A stretch of DNA of 11,902 nt from JABDCI01 sp964475835 (GCA_964475835.1 CAYYYL010000058.1:1-11902), one strand, 5' to 3'. Positions 1-7,659 are shown, counted from the first letter of the stretch. Notes: generated by a model from the sequence alone, not told the origin. Made by a program: numbers and translations.

Positions 1-1715
1 TGATACGGTTTGGTCAGGACGGCCCGGAAACCATGTTTTGTGTGTTCCGCCATCACCGGGTCATTTGAATACCCACTGGAGACGATCGCTTTAATATCAG
101 GATCGATTTGAAGCAATTTCGCAATCGCCTCCTTGCCACCCATGCCATTGGGGATGGTGAGATCCATGATGACGACATCGAAGGGTTTTCCTGTCTCCCG
201 CGCCTGACGATAGGCATCGATGGCTTCGGTCCCGTTGATCGCAAAGGCAACCTGATGCCCCGATTCTGTCAGCATGGCGCCCGTCACTTCGCGGATGCCT
301 TCTTCATCGTCCATGAGCAGGACGCGCCGGGATGCCTGCTGTGTCTGGGAAAGGGGGGGGGCGACGGAGGGTGCCGGTTCCTCCTTCGGAGAGAGTTTGG
401 TTGAAGCGGGAAGATAGATTGCGAAGGTGGAACCTTCACCGACCCGGGACGTGACGGCGATGTGGCCCTCATGTTTTCGAATGATCGAATAGGCCACTGC
501 GAGGCCAAGGCCCGTGCGTCCGGGCTTGGTGGTGAAGTAGGGATCGAAAATCTTGGGCAGGTGCTCCTCGGGCATGCCGGTGCCCTGGTCACGGATGGTG
601 ATCCGGATGTATCGTCCCGCTTTGAGTGGGGGGATTTCGTTTGTTTTCACCTCCACGTTGCATCCTTCGAGTTGGATGATGCCGTTGACGTCACTCATTG
701 ATTGCATGGCGTTGATGGCGACATTGGAAATGACCTGGCGGATTTGTCCCTCGTCGATCTCCACGGGCCACAGGTCGTCCGGGATGCTGCCATCCCATCG
801 AATGGGGGAGTTTTTAAGAACCACGGACACGGAATCCCGAACCAGCTGGGCGGCGGACATGGTGCGCTTGATGGGGGCCCCGCCCTTGGAGAAGGTGAGG
901 AGATGAAACGTGAGTTCCTTCGCACGGATGGAGGCCTTTTCGATTGCAGCAAGCCGTTTGGCGAGCTTGTGCTCGGGATCGACGGACTCCTTGGCGAGCG
1001 AAATGTTCCCCATGATGACGGCCAGCATGTTGTTGAAATCGTGGGCGATCCCTCCGGCAAGAATGGCCACGGACTCGAGCTTGCGCGCCCGGATCAGTTC
1101 CTCATTGGCTCGGGAGAGTTCCTGCGTACGCCGTTTGATTACCTCTTCGAGATTCTGATTGTAGGTACTGATCTCGCCATAGAGGACGGAGTTCTCGAGC
1201 GCATAGGCGGCGCTGACGAGGATGATGGAAAGCATGCTGAGAAGGACATCGTTCGTCTCGCTTTGAGAGAGAATGCCGATGAACATGCCCATCACCCTGC
1301 CCCTGGTGGCCATCACGTGAAGGACGAGGGGCCTTTCCATCTTTTTCCGGATGATGACGGCGTGATTCTGCCGAAGGGCCCAGGCAAAGGTTCCCTCCTC
1401 GATCTCTCGCGCCATGGCCTGCCGGAGCCGTGCGATTTCACCCGAGGGTTCGCAGTCCGCGAGTTTAAAACCCAGATCTGCATCGTCCACCATGGCGAAA
1501 CCGGTGACGTCAAACGTCATCAATCGCTGGATGTACGAGCGTGCAATGCTGAGGACCTTTGCCAGGTCCCGACAGTCCTTGATGCTGCTCTGGAAGTCTC
1601 CCAGTGAGGATAGAAGGGCCAGGGATTCGACATGAGAACGGTGGGCGGCTTCAAGGTAGCGGGTCCGCTCCCTCAGTTCCCGGAGTTGTGCCTGCAGTTC
1701 TTCGATCTCGCTCAT
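1..1715 (-). CDS. Hybrid sensor histidine kinase (GAF-like, HisKA, HATPase, receiver), 3' end cut by window
   Basis: Predicted cytoplasmic sensor kinase that autophosphorylates on histidine and passes the phosphate to its own receiver domain. From ATG at 1715 the frame is open for 571 codons to the window edge. Residues about 25-180 look like a GAF-type sensory domain with no clear membrane segment. A coiled-coil stretch (about 180-215, NLEEVIKRRTQELSRANEEL) leads to the HisKA H-box AGGIAHDFNN with phospho-accepting His225. The ATPase domain has the N-box around Asn335, a G1 box DQGTGMP (Asp376), FDPYFTTKPG and the G2 box GRTGLGLA. A proline-rich linker precedes the receiver: acidic Asp469/Asp470, phospho-acceptor Asp518 in VVIMDLTIP, Ser/Thr switch in VSSGYS, and Lys569 in KPY. 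Only the last helix of the receiver should be missing. There is no DNA-binding output domain, so a downstream partner is expected. It starts 9 bases after the HDOD gene stops, so the two are probably cotranscribed. The signal sensed is unknown. Confidence 0.93.
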   Translation of the reverse strand, partial: MSEIEELQAQLRELRERTRYLEAAHRSHVESLALLSSLGDFQSSIKDCRDLAKVLSIARSYIQRLMTFDVTGFAMVDDADLGFKLADCEPSGEIARLRQAMAREIEEGTFAWALRQNHAVIIRKKMERPLVLHVMATRGRVMGMFIGILSQSETNDVLLSMLSIILVSAAYALENSVLYGEISTYNQNLEEVIKRRTQELSRANEELIRARKLESVAILAGGIAHDFNNMLAVIMGNISLAKESVDPEHKLAKRLAAIEKASIRAKELTFHLLTFSKGGAPIKRTMSAAQLVRDSVSVVLKNSPIRWDGSIPDDLWPVEIDEGQIRQVISNVAINAMQSMSDVNGIIQLEGCNVEVKTNEIPPLKAGRYIRITIRDQGTGMPEEHLPKIFDPYFTTKPGRTGLGLAVAYSIIRKHEGHIAVTSRVGEGSTFAIYLPASTKLSPKEEPAPSVAPPLSQTQQASRRVLLMDDEEGIREVTGAMLTESGHQVAFAINGTEAIDAYRQARETGKPFDVVIMDLTIPNGMGGKEAIAKLLQIDPDIKAIVSSGYSNDPVMAEHTKHGFRAVLTKPY

Positions 1716-1724
1716 TCCTTAAAC

Positions 1725-2582
1725 CTATTTTCCCGAATGCTTTAAAAATGTTTCCACAGCGTCTCCGAACTGCCGGTCCACTTCATTCAGGGTGGGGGCA
1801 AGGACGCTGGGGGAAAGGCCGATGCGCTCCCACGCTTCGCTTGAAAGGGGGGGGACAAGCCGTTCCCCGCTCGAGCCGAGCTGCATCGCGTTGGCGATCA
1901 AATCGGCCACGTGGATGACGCAGGCCTCTACAGGAAAACGCGTTGAGTGCATGGGTTGATGGTGATGGGTGACGGATTCGATCAGAGTAGTGGGGAGTTT
2001 CCAGTAATCCAGAAGAACTCCGCCGACTTCTCCGTGATCGAATCCAAGAATCTCCTTTTCCACCCGGTGAAGGAGCTCGCCGGAACTCTTGCACCGGACG
2101 AGGCACTCACGCGCCTGGTCCGGAAGCTTCAGATAGATGATCAATCGTCCAATGTCATGAAGGACTCCGGCTACGAAATAACGCTCCACGTTGGCTTCAC
2201 GCCGATAGGTTGCGAGAATGCGTGCGGCGATTCCACAGGCGATGCTGTGACGCCAGAAGGAGTTCATGTTTACCAGATCGTCGGCGATGCCCTCGAAGAG
2301 CTCTACGACGGAGGTTCCAAGGGCGAGATCCCGCAACTGCTGAATGCCAATGACGATGACGGCATGGGAAATGGTGTCGATGGTGGATGGAAAATTGTAG
2401 AGGGCACTATTGGCAATTCGCAGGAGGCGGGCGGTAAGGCCGGAATCCTTGCTGATCACATCCCCAATGGCACTGGTGGAGCTGTTTGGATCGTTGATGG
2501 TATTCGTGATCTCCTCATAAATAAGGGGGAGCGAGGGGACCGTGCCCGAATCGTTGATCAGGCTTTTGGGGGTGATGCTCAT
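1725..2582 (-). CDS. HDOD-domain signalling protein
   Basis: A 285-residue protein that is almost entirely an HDOD domain (about residues 10-215), a helical fold related to HD phosphohydrolases and found in bacterial signalling and cell-cycle proteins. Visible hallmarks are an N-terminal VPSLPLIYEEI, the ISKDSGLTARLLRIANSALY helix, FWRHSIACG, an HD pair at His142-Asp143 (FVAGVLHDIGRL) and a triple His at 206-208 (VTHHHQP). HDOD proteins usually lack a full set of metal ligands and are thought to act by protein binding. This one keeps several His residues, but I would not claim enzymatic activity. I chose the ATG at 2582 because it gives a 4-base ATGA overlap with the upstream gene's stop and starts at the normal family N-terminus (MSITPKSL). 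An in-frame ATG at 2624 would add 14 residues and overlap the neighbour by 46 bases. It sits between the small protein and the hybrid kinase, suggesting one signalling unit. Confidence 0.9.
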   Translation of the reverse strand: MSITPKSLINDSGTVPSLPLIYEEITNTINDPNSSTSAIGDVISKDSGLTARLLRIANSALYNFPSTIDTISHAVIVIGIQQLRDLALGTSVVELFEGIADDLVNMNSFWRHSIACGIAARILATYRREANVERYFVAGVLHDIGRLIIYLKLPDQARECLVRCKSSGELLHRVEKEILGFDHGEVGGVLLDYWKLPTTLIESVTHHHQPMHSTRFPVEACVIHVADLIANAMQLGSSGERLVPPLSSEAWERIGLSPSVLAPTLNEVDRQFGDAVETFLKHSGK

Positions 2583-2923
2583 GAGTTTCCCGTACTGAGC
2601 TGTTTCGCTTTCCGCAGGACGCAAAGGTTCAGAAGTTCTACGATGGCGGGATGATTCATATCCGTATTTTTAAAAAGTTCACGAGTCGAGGCTTCGGCAG
2701 CGGCTAGAATAGCCGGGTCCATTTGGGCTGTGGCCTGGGAAACAACGTCCTCCTTGTTCACCCCTTCGACATCGACCTCGGTGATTCCCCATGCCTTGAG
2801 AAGGCCCAGATGCTTTTCGGTGATAGACAGCCCCGATGGCATCAGTAGCTGGCCATTCATGTTCTTCACCTCACTGGCGAGCACCATGCCCGCCTGAAGG
2901 TCGCCGACGTTGATCGTTCCCAT
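2579..2923 (-). CDS. Small conserved protein resembling the N-terminal domain of HD-GYP/HDOD signalling proteins
   Basis: A 114-residue cytoplasmic protein with no signal peptide or membrane segment. Residues 1-55 carry the pattern GDLQAGMVLASEV, NGQLLMPSG, LSITEKHLGLLKAWGITEVDVEG. This resembles the short beta-rich domain often found before HD-GYP phosphodiesterases or encoded next to HDOD proteins. Residues 60-114 are mostly helical and contain an Asn-rich stretch before LLNLCVLRKAKQL. The function is not established. A regulatory or binding partner of the HDOD protein is an inference from the ATGA stop/start overlap (2579-2582), which implies translational coupling. The ATG at 2923 is the natural start; no Shine-Dalgarno sequence is visible before it. 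A 55-base gap separates it from the permease gene upstream, so it could head its own transcript or be the tail of the efflux operon. Confidence 0.8.
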   Translation of the reverse strand: MGTINVGDLQAGMVLASEVKNMNGQLLMPSGLSITEKHLGLLKAWGITEVDVEGVNKEDVVSQATAQMDPAILAAAEASTRELFKNTDMNHPAIVELLNLCVLRKAKQLSTGNS

Positions 2924-2978
2924 GACAAACGGTTTAACTCAAATCATTCTTAAAGGAAACAAAAACGAGGAATCGGGG

Positions 2979-4196
2979 TCACTCATATCGAAGGGCATCA
3001 ATGGGGTCGAGTTGGGATGCCTTACGGGCGGGGTAGAATCCGAAAAACACACCCACCGCCGCACTGAATAAAAAAGCTCCCACCACCGAGGTGACGGAAA
3101 CGAGGCTGGGCCAGCTGGTGAAGATGGAGATGAGCTTTGAAGCGCCAAGTCCCATCAGGATGCCAAGAATGCCTCCCATAGAGCTCAAGGTGACGGCTTC
3201 GATCAGAAACTGAAGCAAAATGTCCCGGCCCCGGGCTCCAACCGCCATGCGGATGCCGATTTCACGTGTTCGTTCCGTCACACTCACGAGCATGATGTTC
3301 ATGATGCCAATGCCTCCCACGATAAGGGACACGCTTGCGATGGCGGCAAGAAGAAGGGTCATGACCCGGGATGTGGCCGTGGCCATCGTGGCGATCTCCT
3401 CCTGATTGTGCACCGTGAAATCGTCATCCTTTCCTGGGCCAATCCGATGTCGCTGGCGAAGCAGGGATGTGATTTGTTCCTGCACTGGGACAAGGGAGGA
3501 TGAGTCTGCAACCTGGACGTTGATTCCACGGAGGGTGGTTCCTCCCGTGACACGTTTCATGGCGCTCGTATAAGGGAGGATGACGACATCGTCCTGATCG
3601 GTCCCCATCACCGAAAGTCCCTTGGGCTGGAGGACGCCGACGACGGTGAAGGGAACGTTTTTGATTCGAAGGATTTGACCCACCACGTCTCCTTCGCCAA
3701 ACAGCTGCCGAGCGATGGTCCGTCCGATTACGGCAACCTTGTTGGCGCCCCGAACATCCTGCTCGCCGAAACCGGTGCCCTGCTCGAACGGCCACTGCCG
3801 GAGCTCGAAATATTCGGCGGATTCCCCAAGGATTTGGGTGTACCAGTTTTGATTGCCGGCGGCGATCTGGCTGACGGAGCGCACCTCCGGGCTGATGGCG
3901 CTGATTTCCCCGATTTCCCGTTTCATCGCCTCGGCATCCTCAATCTTCAAGGTGCCTGCACTTCCCATCCCGGTGCGCAATCCACTGCTGGTCGTGCTCC
4001 CGGAAAAGACAAGGATCACATTCTGGCCGAGACTGGCGATCTGGTCCTGAACCTGTGCCTTGGCTCCATTTCCCACGCCAACCATCGCGATCACCGCGGC
4101 CACACCAATGATAATTCCGAGCGCGGTCAGTGAGGAGCGTAACTTGTTTCGCCGAAGAGCCCGCACGGCGATGTGGATGGTGGACCCCAGGTTCAC
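2979..4196 (-). CDS. MacB-type ABC transporter permease (FtsX family)
   Basis: A 405-residue inner-membrane subunit of a tripartite ABC exporter. The arrangement is that of the MacB permease half: one N-terminal membrane helix (about residues 20-45, SLTALGIIIGVAAVIAMVGV), a large periplasmic domain (about 50-275, MacB_PCD type), then three C-terminal helices (about 280-305, 330-352 and 363-390). The ending PARKASQLDPIDALRYE is typical of the FtsX/MacB family. MacB proteins do not move substrate through the membrane in the classic way. They use ATP hydrolysis to drive periplasmic conformational changes that push substrate into the TolC duct (known for the family). The start is GTG at 4196, which overlaps the ATPase stop as GTGA, so translation is probably coupled. 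In E. coli MacB the ATPase and permease are one polypeptide; here they are two. The substrate cannot be told from sequence. Confidence 0.94.
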   Translation of the reverse strand: MNLGSTIHIAVRALRRNKLRSSLTALGIIIGVAAVIAMVGVGNGAKAQVQDQIASLGQNVILVFSGSTTSSGLRTGMGSAGTLKIEDAEAMKREIGEISAISPEVRSVSQIAAGNQNWYTQILGESAEYFELRQWPFEQGTGFGEQDVRGANKVAVIGRTIARQLFGEGDVVGQILRIKNVPFTVVGVLQPKGLSVMGTDQDDVVILPYTSAMKRVTGGTTLRGINVQVADSSSLVPVQEQITSLLRQRHRIGPGKDDDFTVHNQEEIATMATATSRVMTLLLAAIASVSLIVGGIGIMNIMLVSVTERTREIGIRMAVGARGRDILLQFLIEAVTLSSMGGILGILMGLGASKLISIFTSWPSLVSVTSVVGAFLFSAAVGVFFGFYPARKASQLDPIDALRYE

Positions 4197-4939
4197 GGTG
4201 CCTCGGAATTTTGCAATGCCGTCATCTGCGCCCTGGCGTCTAACCGTGGAGAGACGGTGTGATCGCTCAGAATGCGTCCATCACGCATCACGATGTTGCG
4301 TTTGGCGTAGGAGGCGATGTCCGGTTCATGGGTGACCATCACAATAGTGACCCCCTGATCGTTCAGCTCCTGAAACAGCCCCATGATTTCCATGCTTGTC
4401 CGGCTGTCGAGATTGCCGGTGGGCTCGTCGGCGAGCAAGATTTCCGGCTGGTTCACGAGCGCGCGTGCGACGGCGACGCGTTGTTGTTGCCCCCCCGAGA
4501 GCTGGCTGGGGTGGTGGTCCCCGCGTTCAGACAACCCGACCGATTCCAGCGCACGGCGCGCGCGGTCGCGAAGCCCGGAACCTGGAGTGTGGTTGGGCGC
4601 ATATAGCAAGGGGAGCTCCACGTTTTCGAGGGCCGAGGTCCGTGACAAAAGGTTGAAGTTCTGAAATACAAAGCCAAGTTTCCGATTTCGAATGCCGGCG
4701 AGTTCGTCCTTTTGAAAGGTGGAAACATCGAGGTCGCTCAACAAGTAGCGGCCACCGGTGGGCCGATCAAGGCATCCCAGGATATTCATAAGGGTTGATT
4801 TGCCGGAACCACTGGCTCCCATGATGGCGACGAATTCACCCCTTTCAATGATCAGGTTCACGCCCCGTACGGCATGCACCATGATTTCTCCGGTCGAATA
4901 GGATTTATGAATGTCCTGGAGCTGGATGACCGGTGTCAT
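4193..4939 (-). CDS. MacB/LolD-type ABC transporter ATP-binding protein
   Basis: A 248-residue cytoplasmic ATPase that powers the adjacent permease. All nucleotide-binding motifs are intact: Walker A GASGSGKS (residues 41-48), Q-loop Gln93 in FVFQNFNLL, signature LSGGQQQRVAVARAL (147-161), Walker B ILLADE with Asp171/Glu172, D-loop NLDS, and switch His204 in MVTHEPD. The motif spellings and size are those of the MacB/LolD/FtsE group. I chose the ATG at 4939 (MTPVIQLQDIHKSY), which matches the usual family N-terminus. A TTG at 4954 would add five residues. Neither has a convincing ribosome binding site. The gene lies 62 bases after the adaptor gene and overlaps the permease start by four bases (GTGA). 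A C-terminal extension after the H-loop (about residues 225-248) is less conserved and has no recognisable motif. Confidence 0.94.
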   Translation of the reverse strand: MTPVIQLQDIHKSYSTGEIMVHAVRGVNLIIERGEFVAIMGASGSGKSTLMNILGCLDRPTGGRYLLSDLDVSTFQKDELAGIRNRKLGFVFQNFNLLSRTSALENVELPLLYAPNHTPGSGLRDRARRALESVGLSERGDHHPSQLSGGQQQRVAVARALVNQPEILLADEPTGNLDSRTSMEIMGLFQELNDQGVTIVMVTHEPDIASYAKRNIVMRDGRILSDHTVSPRLDARAQMTALQNSEAP

Positions 4940-5001
4940 GGGGAAATCGTTCAAAATGGGATGCCGGGTTTACTGGGACAACCGTGGAGTTTTAAAAACT
5001 T

Positions 5002-6216
5002 TTAAAACCGTCGCATCCCCCCGCCAAACGGATTTGGAGTTCCAGTCGGTCCTGGTGCCGCCCCGCTGCGGGTGCCTGTAATGATGCGGTCTCCTTCCTT
5101 CAATCCCTCAACCACCTCCGTTGAGACCCCGTCCGTGATCCCGATCTGAATTTGAACCCCCTGGGGTTTGCCTGCTCCTTCCGGGAGGATGTAAACCGTT
5201 CTGGATCGCCGATCGGAATTCCTGCCGCCCCTGTTTCCTTTGGGATGTGATCCGTCGTCCGGATTTTTCTTCGAAGTTGCCTCCTCGGGAGGACGAAATC
5301 TCAGGGCGGCGTTGCTGATGGCAAGCACGCCTTCCCGTTGGGCGATGATGATCGATACGTTGGCGGTCATGCCCGGTTTGAGTTTTAATTCCGGATTATC
5401 GACATCGATCACCGTATCGTAGGTGACGACATTTTGAACCGTGGTGGGGGCGTTTCGTACCTGTCTCACCCGGCCGGTGAAGGAACGAAAAGGAAAGGCA
5501 TCCACGGTGAAGCGAACAGTTTGATCGATTTCCACGCTGCCAATGTCCGCTTCGGCCACATTGGCATCGATCTGCATCTTCGTCAGATCATTGGCGATGG
5601 TGAAGAGAATAGGGGCGCTCAGGCTTGCGGCTACGGTCTGGCCCACGTCGACACTGCGGGAGATGACGCTTCCATCGATGGGGGCATAGATGGTGCAGTG
5701 GGCGAGATCGACCTGTGCTTTTTGGAGAGCACCTTCCTTGATTTTAACCAGGGCTTCCGCCTGGGAGTAGGCGGCCGTGGTTTGATCCAGGGTTGCCTGG
5801 GGAGCTGCGTTTTGGGCGAAAAGCTTTTCAGCACGAATAAGATTGGCCCTGGCCAGAGCCAGCCCTGCCCGTGCATTGGCGAGATCCCCCTCCGCCTGCA
5901 TGGCATTAGCCTGATAGATGGAGGGATCGATCTGGGCAATCACCTGGTCTTTGGTGACCGGGGAGTTGAAATCCACAAATAGCTTTTGAATGATTCCTGA
6001 GATCTGGCTTCCGACCTGGACGGTGGTGACGGGGTTGAGCTGCCCGGTGGCGGTGACGATCTGGGTGAGATCGGTGCGGGTGACCGTGGTGGTGATGTAG
6101 GTGGATGTCGATCCCCCGGGGCGTTTCATGAAGTGGCGGAGGGTGAGCCCTGCGGTGACCAGAATGGCAATGGCGAGCAGCCATCGAATCCATTTCATAA
6201 GTTTATGGGCTGTCAT
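5002..6216 (-). CDS. MacA-like periplasmic adaptor (membrane fusion protein)
   Basis: A 404-residue adaptor that links the MacB-type inner-membrane pump to the outer-membrane channel. It begins with an uncleaved-looking membrane anchor (about residues 9-27, IRWLLAIAILVTAGL), then a barrel/lipoyl half (VGSQISGIIQKLFVDFNSPV), a long helical hairpin (about 85-165, rich in Ala, Gln and Glu), the second lipoyl half (IYAPIDGSVISRSVDVGQ), a beta-barrel domain and a membrane-proximal domain. Two features stand out: a charged, Gly/Arg-rich insertion at about residues 309-341 inside the membrane-proximal region, and a Pro/Gly-rich tail ending GGGMRRF. The start was set at ATG 6216 (MTAHKLMKW), overlapping the TolC-like stop by 14 bases. 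ATG 6198 (MKWIRW) is equally possible, while an upstream start at 6282 would overlap the neighbour by 80 bases and is unlikely. Gene order and family suggest a MacA role; the substrate is unknown. Confidence 0.93.
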   Translation of the reverse strand: MTAHKLMKWIRWLLAIAILVTAGLTLRHFMKRPGGSTSTYITTTVTRTDLTQIVTATGQLNPVTTVQVGSQISGIIQKLFVDFNSPVTKDQVIAQIDPSIYQANAMQAEGDLANARAGLALARANLIRAEKLFAQNAAPQATLDQTTAAYSQAEALVKIKEGALQKAQVDLAHCTIYAPIDGSVISRSVDVGQTVAASLSAPILFTIANDLTKMQIDANVAEADIGSVEIDQTVRFTVDAFPFRSFTGRVRQVRNAPTTVQNVVTYDTVIDVDNPELKLKPGMTANVSIIIAQREGVLAISNAALRFRPPEEATSKKNPDDGSHPKGNRGGRNSDRRSRTVYILPEGAGKPQGVQIQIGITDGVSTEVVEGLKEGDRIITGTRSGAAPGPTGTPNPFGGGMRRF

Positions 6217-7540
6217 GGGGCGGGGTGGAGGAATGGGGTTCCTGAAACTGGGCTGTCGAACGCTGCAAATCTCTGAGAGCAACCTGATAGTCGTAGATTT
6301 GGGTGCTTAAATCCGTTCGTGCGCTATTCAAATCACGAAGGGCGACGAGGGTGTCGAGACTAGTGGCGGCACCCGCTTCGTATTGAACCTGCAGGTCCTG
6401 ATAGTTTTGTTCGGCTGCCTCCACCTGGGCCCGAAGGGCTTCGATGGTCCGGTGCAGAGTGTCCGCCTGGAGCCATGCGTTCTTCACTTCCTCCTCAATG
6501 GACTTCGCCAGCTTTTCACGGGCAAGACGTGTTTGTGCAATCTGACGATCTGCGGTCTGGAGGTCGATCTCCCGTTGTCCCCCTTCGAAGAAAGGAAACT
6601 GCAGGGCGAGTCCCGCCCTCCAGTCGGTGTCGGAGCGGCCAGATCCAGGACTGTTCCATTCCTCGGTGATCTGGGCCACGAGGGTGGGCCCGTACTGGCC
6701 GATGATTTCATTTTTTCGGGCAATATCCTGTTCCACCGTGAGTGAGCTGATGGTGTAGTCTTCCCGCTTTTCCAGAGCTCGTTGAAGGACTGTTTCGAAA
6801 GGTTCATCCATCCAGTCCAGAGGAGGCGGATCGGTCACCTGGAAATCGGTCTGACGATCAAGATTCAGGATGTTGCGAAGGGTGGTGCGCGTGGACTGCA
6901 CGCTTCTCGTGGATTCCAGTTCCGTTCGACGTGCGGTTTCCACAGCAACCCTGGCCCGTGAGACATCTGTTCGGGTGACCTCCCCCACATCATACCGCTT
7001 TTGAGCTAGATCGAGTTGCTGTTCGGCTAGGTGGCGTGTTTCCTGGTTCACCTTCAAAAGTTGTTGTTGTTTGAGAACCTCATAATAGGCTTTTGCCACG
7101 CCAAACAGGGTTTCGCGAATGGTGAGTTGATGCTGAAGCGAACTGGCCTGTGAAGTCAGTTTGCCCAGGCGATATGCTGGAAATGCCGTGAAATCGAGCA
7201 GGGGTTGTTCATATGTGATACCTGCGCTTTTGTTGTCCACACGTCCGGATGAGGTTGTGAGAGAACTGGAGGGTTGATTCTGGTAGCTGGCATTTCCCGT
7301 GAGTCTTGGACCGAAACGTGTGAGGGCGCTCCAGGGAAGAAGTTTTGCCTTCTGAATTTCGAGAAAGGCGGTCTTGATGGTCTGATCCGTATCCAGCACG
7401 CGTTCGTAGGCCTGATTGAGGGTGATGGTGGGGGGTGAGACTGGGTGGGATTCCGTTTCTGGGGACAGGGGAATGATGCCCAGGATCCAAAAAATCGAAA
7501 AACCCAAATAACCAAATTGGGGAGGAAAAAGAAATCGCAT
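6203..7540 (-). CDS. TolC-like outer membrane efflux protein
   Basis: Outer-membrane channel of the tripartite pump. From the ATG at 7540 it is 445 residues, within the usual TolC/OEP range. A signal peptide is visible (LGFSIFWILGIIPLSPETES) with no lipobox cysteine, so it is not an obvious lipoprotein. Two OEP repeats follow. The first starts at PPTITLNQAYERVLDTDQTI and includes the strand region TGNASYQNQP and the helical stretch QQLDLAQKRYDVGEVTRTDVSRARV. The second includes AQITEEWNSPG, a strand pair at LALQFPFFEGG, and the helical QYEAGAATSLDTLVALRDL. Three starts are possible: ATG 7540, ATG 7570 and a TTG at 7633. The TTG lies upstream of a strong putative promoter and is unlikely. I favour 7540 because it leaves a leader of about 30 bases, whereas 7570 would be nearly leaderless. 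The gene overlaps the adaptor start by 14 bases and heads the efflux operon. Confidence 0.92.
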   Translation of the reverse strand: MRFLFPPQFGYLGFSIFWILGIIPLSPETESHPVSPPTITLNQAYERVLDTDQTIKTAFLEIQKAKLLPWSALTRFGPRLTGNASYQNQPSSSLTTSSGRVDNKSAGITYEQPLLDFTAFPAYRLGKLTSQASSLQHQLTIRETLFGVAKAYYEVLKQQQLLKVNQETRHLAEQQLDLAQKRYDVGEVTRTDVSRARVAVETARRTELESTRSVQSTRTTLRNILNLDRQTDFQVTDPPPLDWMDEPFETVLQRALEKREDYTISSLTVEQDIARKNEIIGQYGPTLVAQITEEWNSPGSGRSDTDWRAGLALQFPFFEGGQREIDLQTADRQIAQTRLAREKLAKSIEEEVKNAWLQADTLHRTIEALRAQVEAAEQNYQDLQVQYEAGAATSLDTLVALRDLNSARTDLSTQIYDYQVALRDLQRSTAQFQEPHSSTPPHDSP

Positions 7541-7580
7541 GAGGTTCAATTTTGGCCCATGGAGCTTCATGACTGGATCC

Positions 7581-7609
7581 AGCGTGGTAGACCCCACGCC
7601 CCCTGTCAA
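7581..7609 (-). promoter_or_regulatory. Putative sigma-70-type promoter of the efflux operon
   Basis: Reading on the minus strand there is a perfect TTGACA (-35, at 7609-7604), a 17-base spacer, and CACGCT (-10, at 7586-7581). The -10 keeps the second-position A and last-position T but is otherwise poor. Predicted transcription would begin around 7574, just before the TolC-like gene. The -35 and spacing are strong while the -10 is weak, which would fit a promoter needing help or tightly controlled. Position at the head of tolC-macA-macB supports it; no experimental support is available. Confidence 0.45.
7582..7599. promoter_or_regulatory. Inverted repeat, putative operator within the efflux promoter
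   Basis: A perfect 6+6 inverted repeat, GCGTGG and CCACGC separated by TAGACC, lies between the putative -35 and through the -10 of the efflux operon promoter. A dimeric repressor bound here would block RNA polymerase, and a MerR-type activator would also bind in this place. No regulator gene is next to it within the window. The arms could occur by chance, so function is inferred from location only. Confidence 0.35.
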
Positions 7610-7659
7610 GATCCGGGTCGAAGGAAACTCCAAAGAGATCCAACTCCGACTTATATTAA

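Noticed and set aside
702..1607. A 301-codon plus-strand open frame opposite the hybrid kinase
   Set aside because: The opposite strand encodes an unmistakable H-box, N-box and GAF-like region in one continuous frame; the plus-strand product has no recognisable family and biased low-complexity composition. It is a GC-driven antisense shadow.
1947..2654. A 235-codon plus-strand open frame opposite the HDOD gene
   Set aside because: It lies opposite the HDOD and small-protein genes, which have clear family patterns; no domain visible in the plus-strand product.
2924..2978. A terminator or promoter between the permease and the small protein
   Set aside because: There is a T-rich stretch but no stable stem before it, and only weak -35/-10 matches. 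I cannot say whether the two gene groups are transcribed together.
7541..7633. Extended N-terminus of the TolC-like protein from a TTG at 7633
   Set aside because: The extra residues precede the signal peptide, have no family resemblance and lie across the putative -35/-10 promoter.
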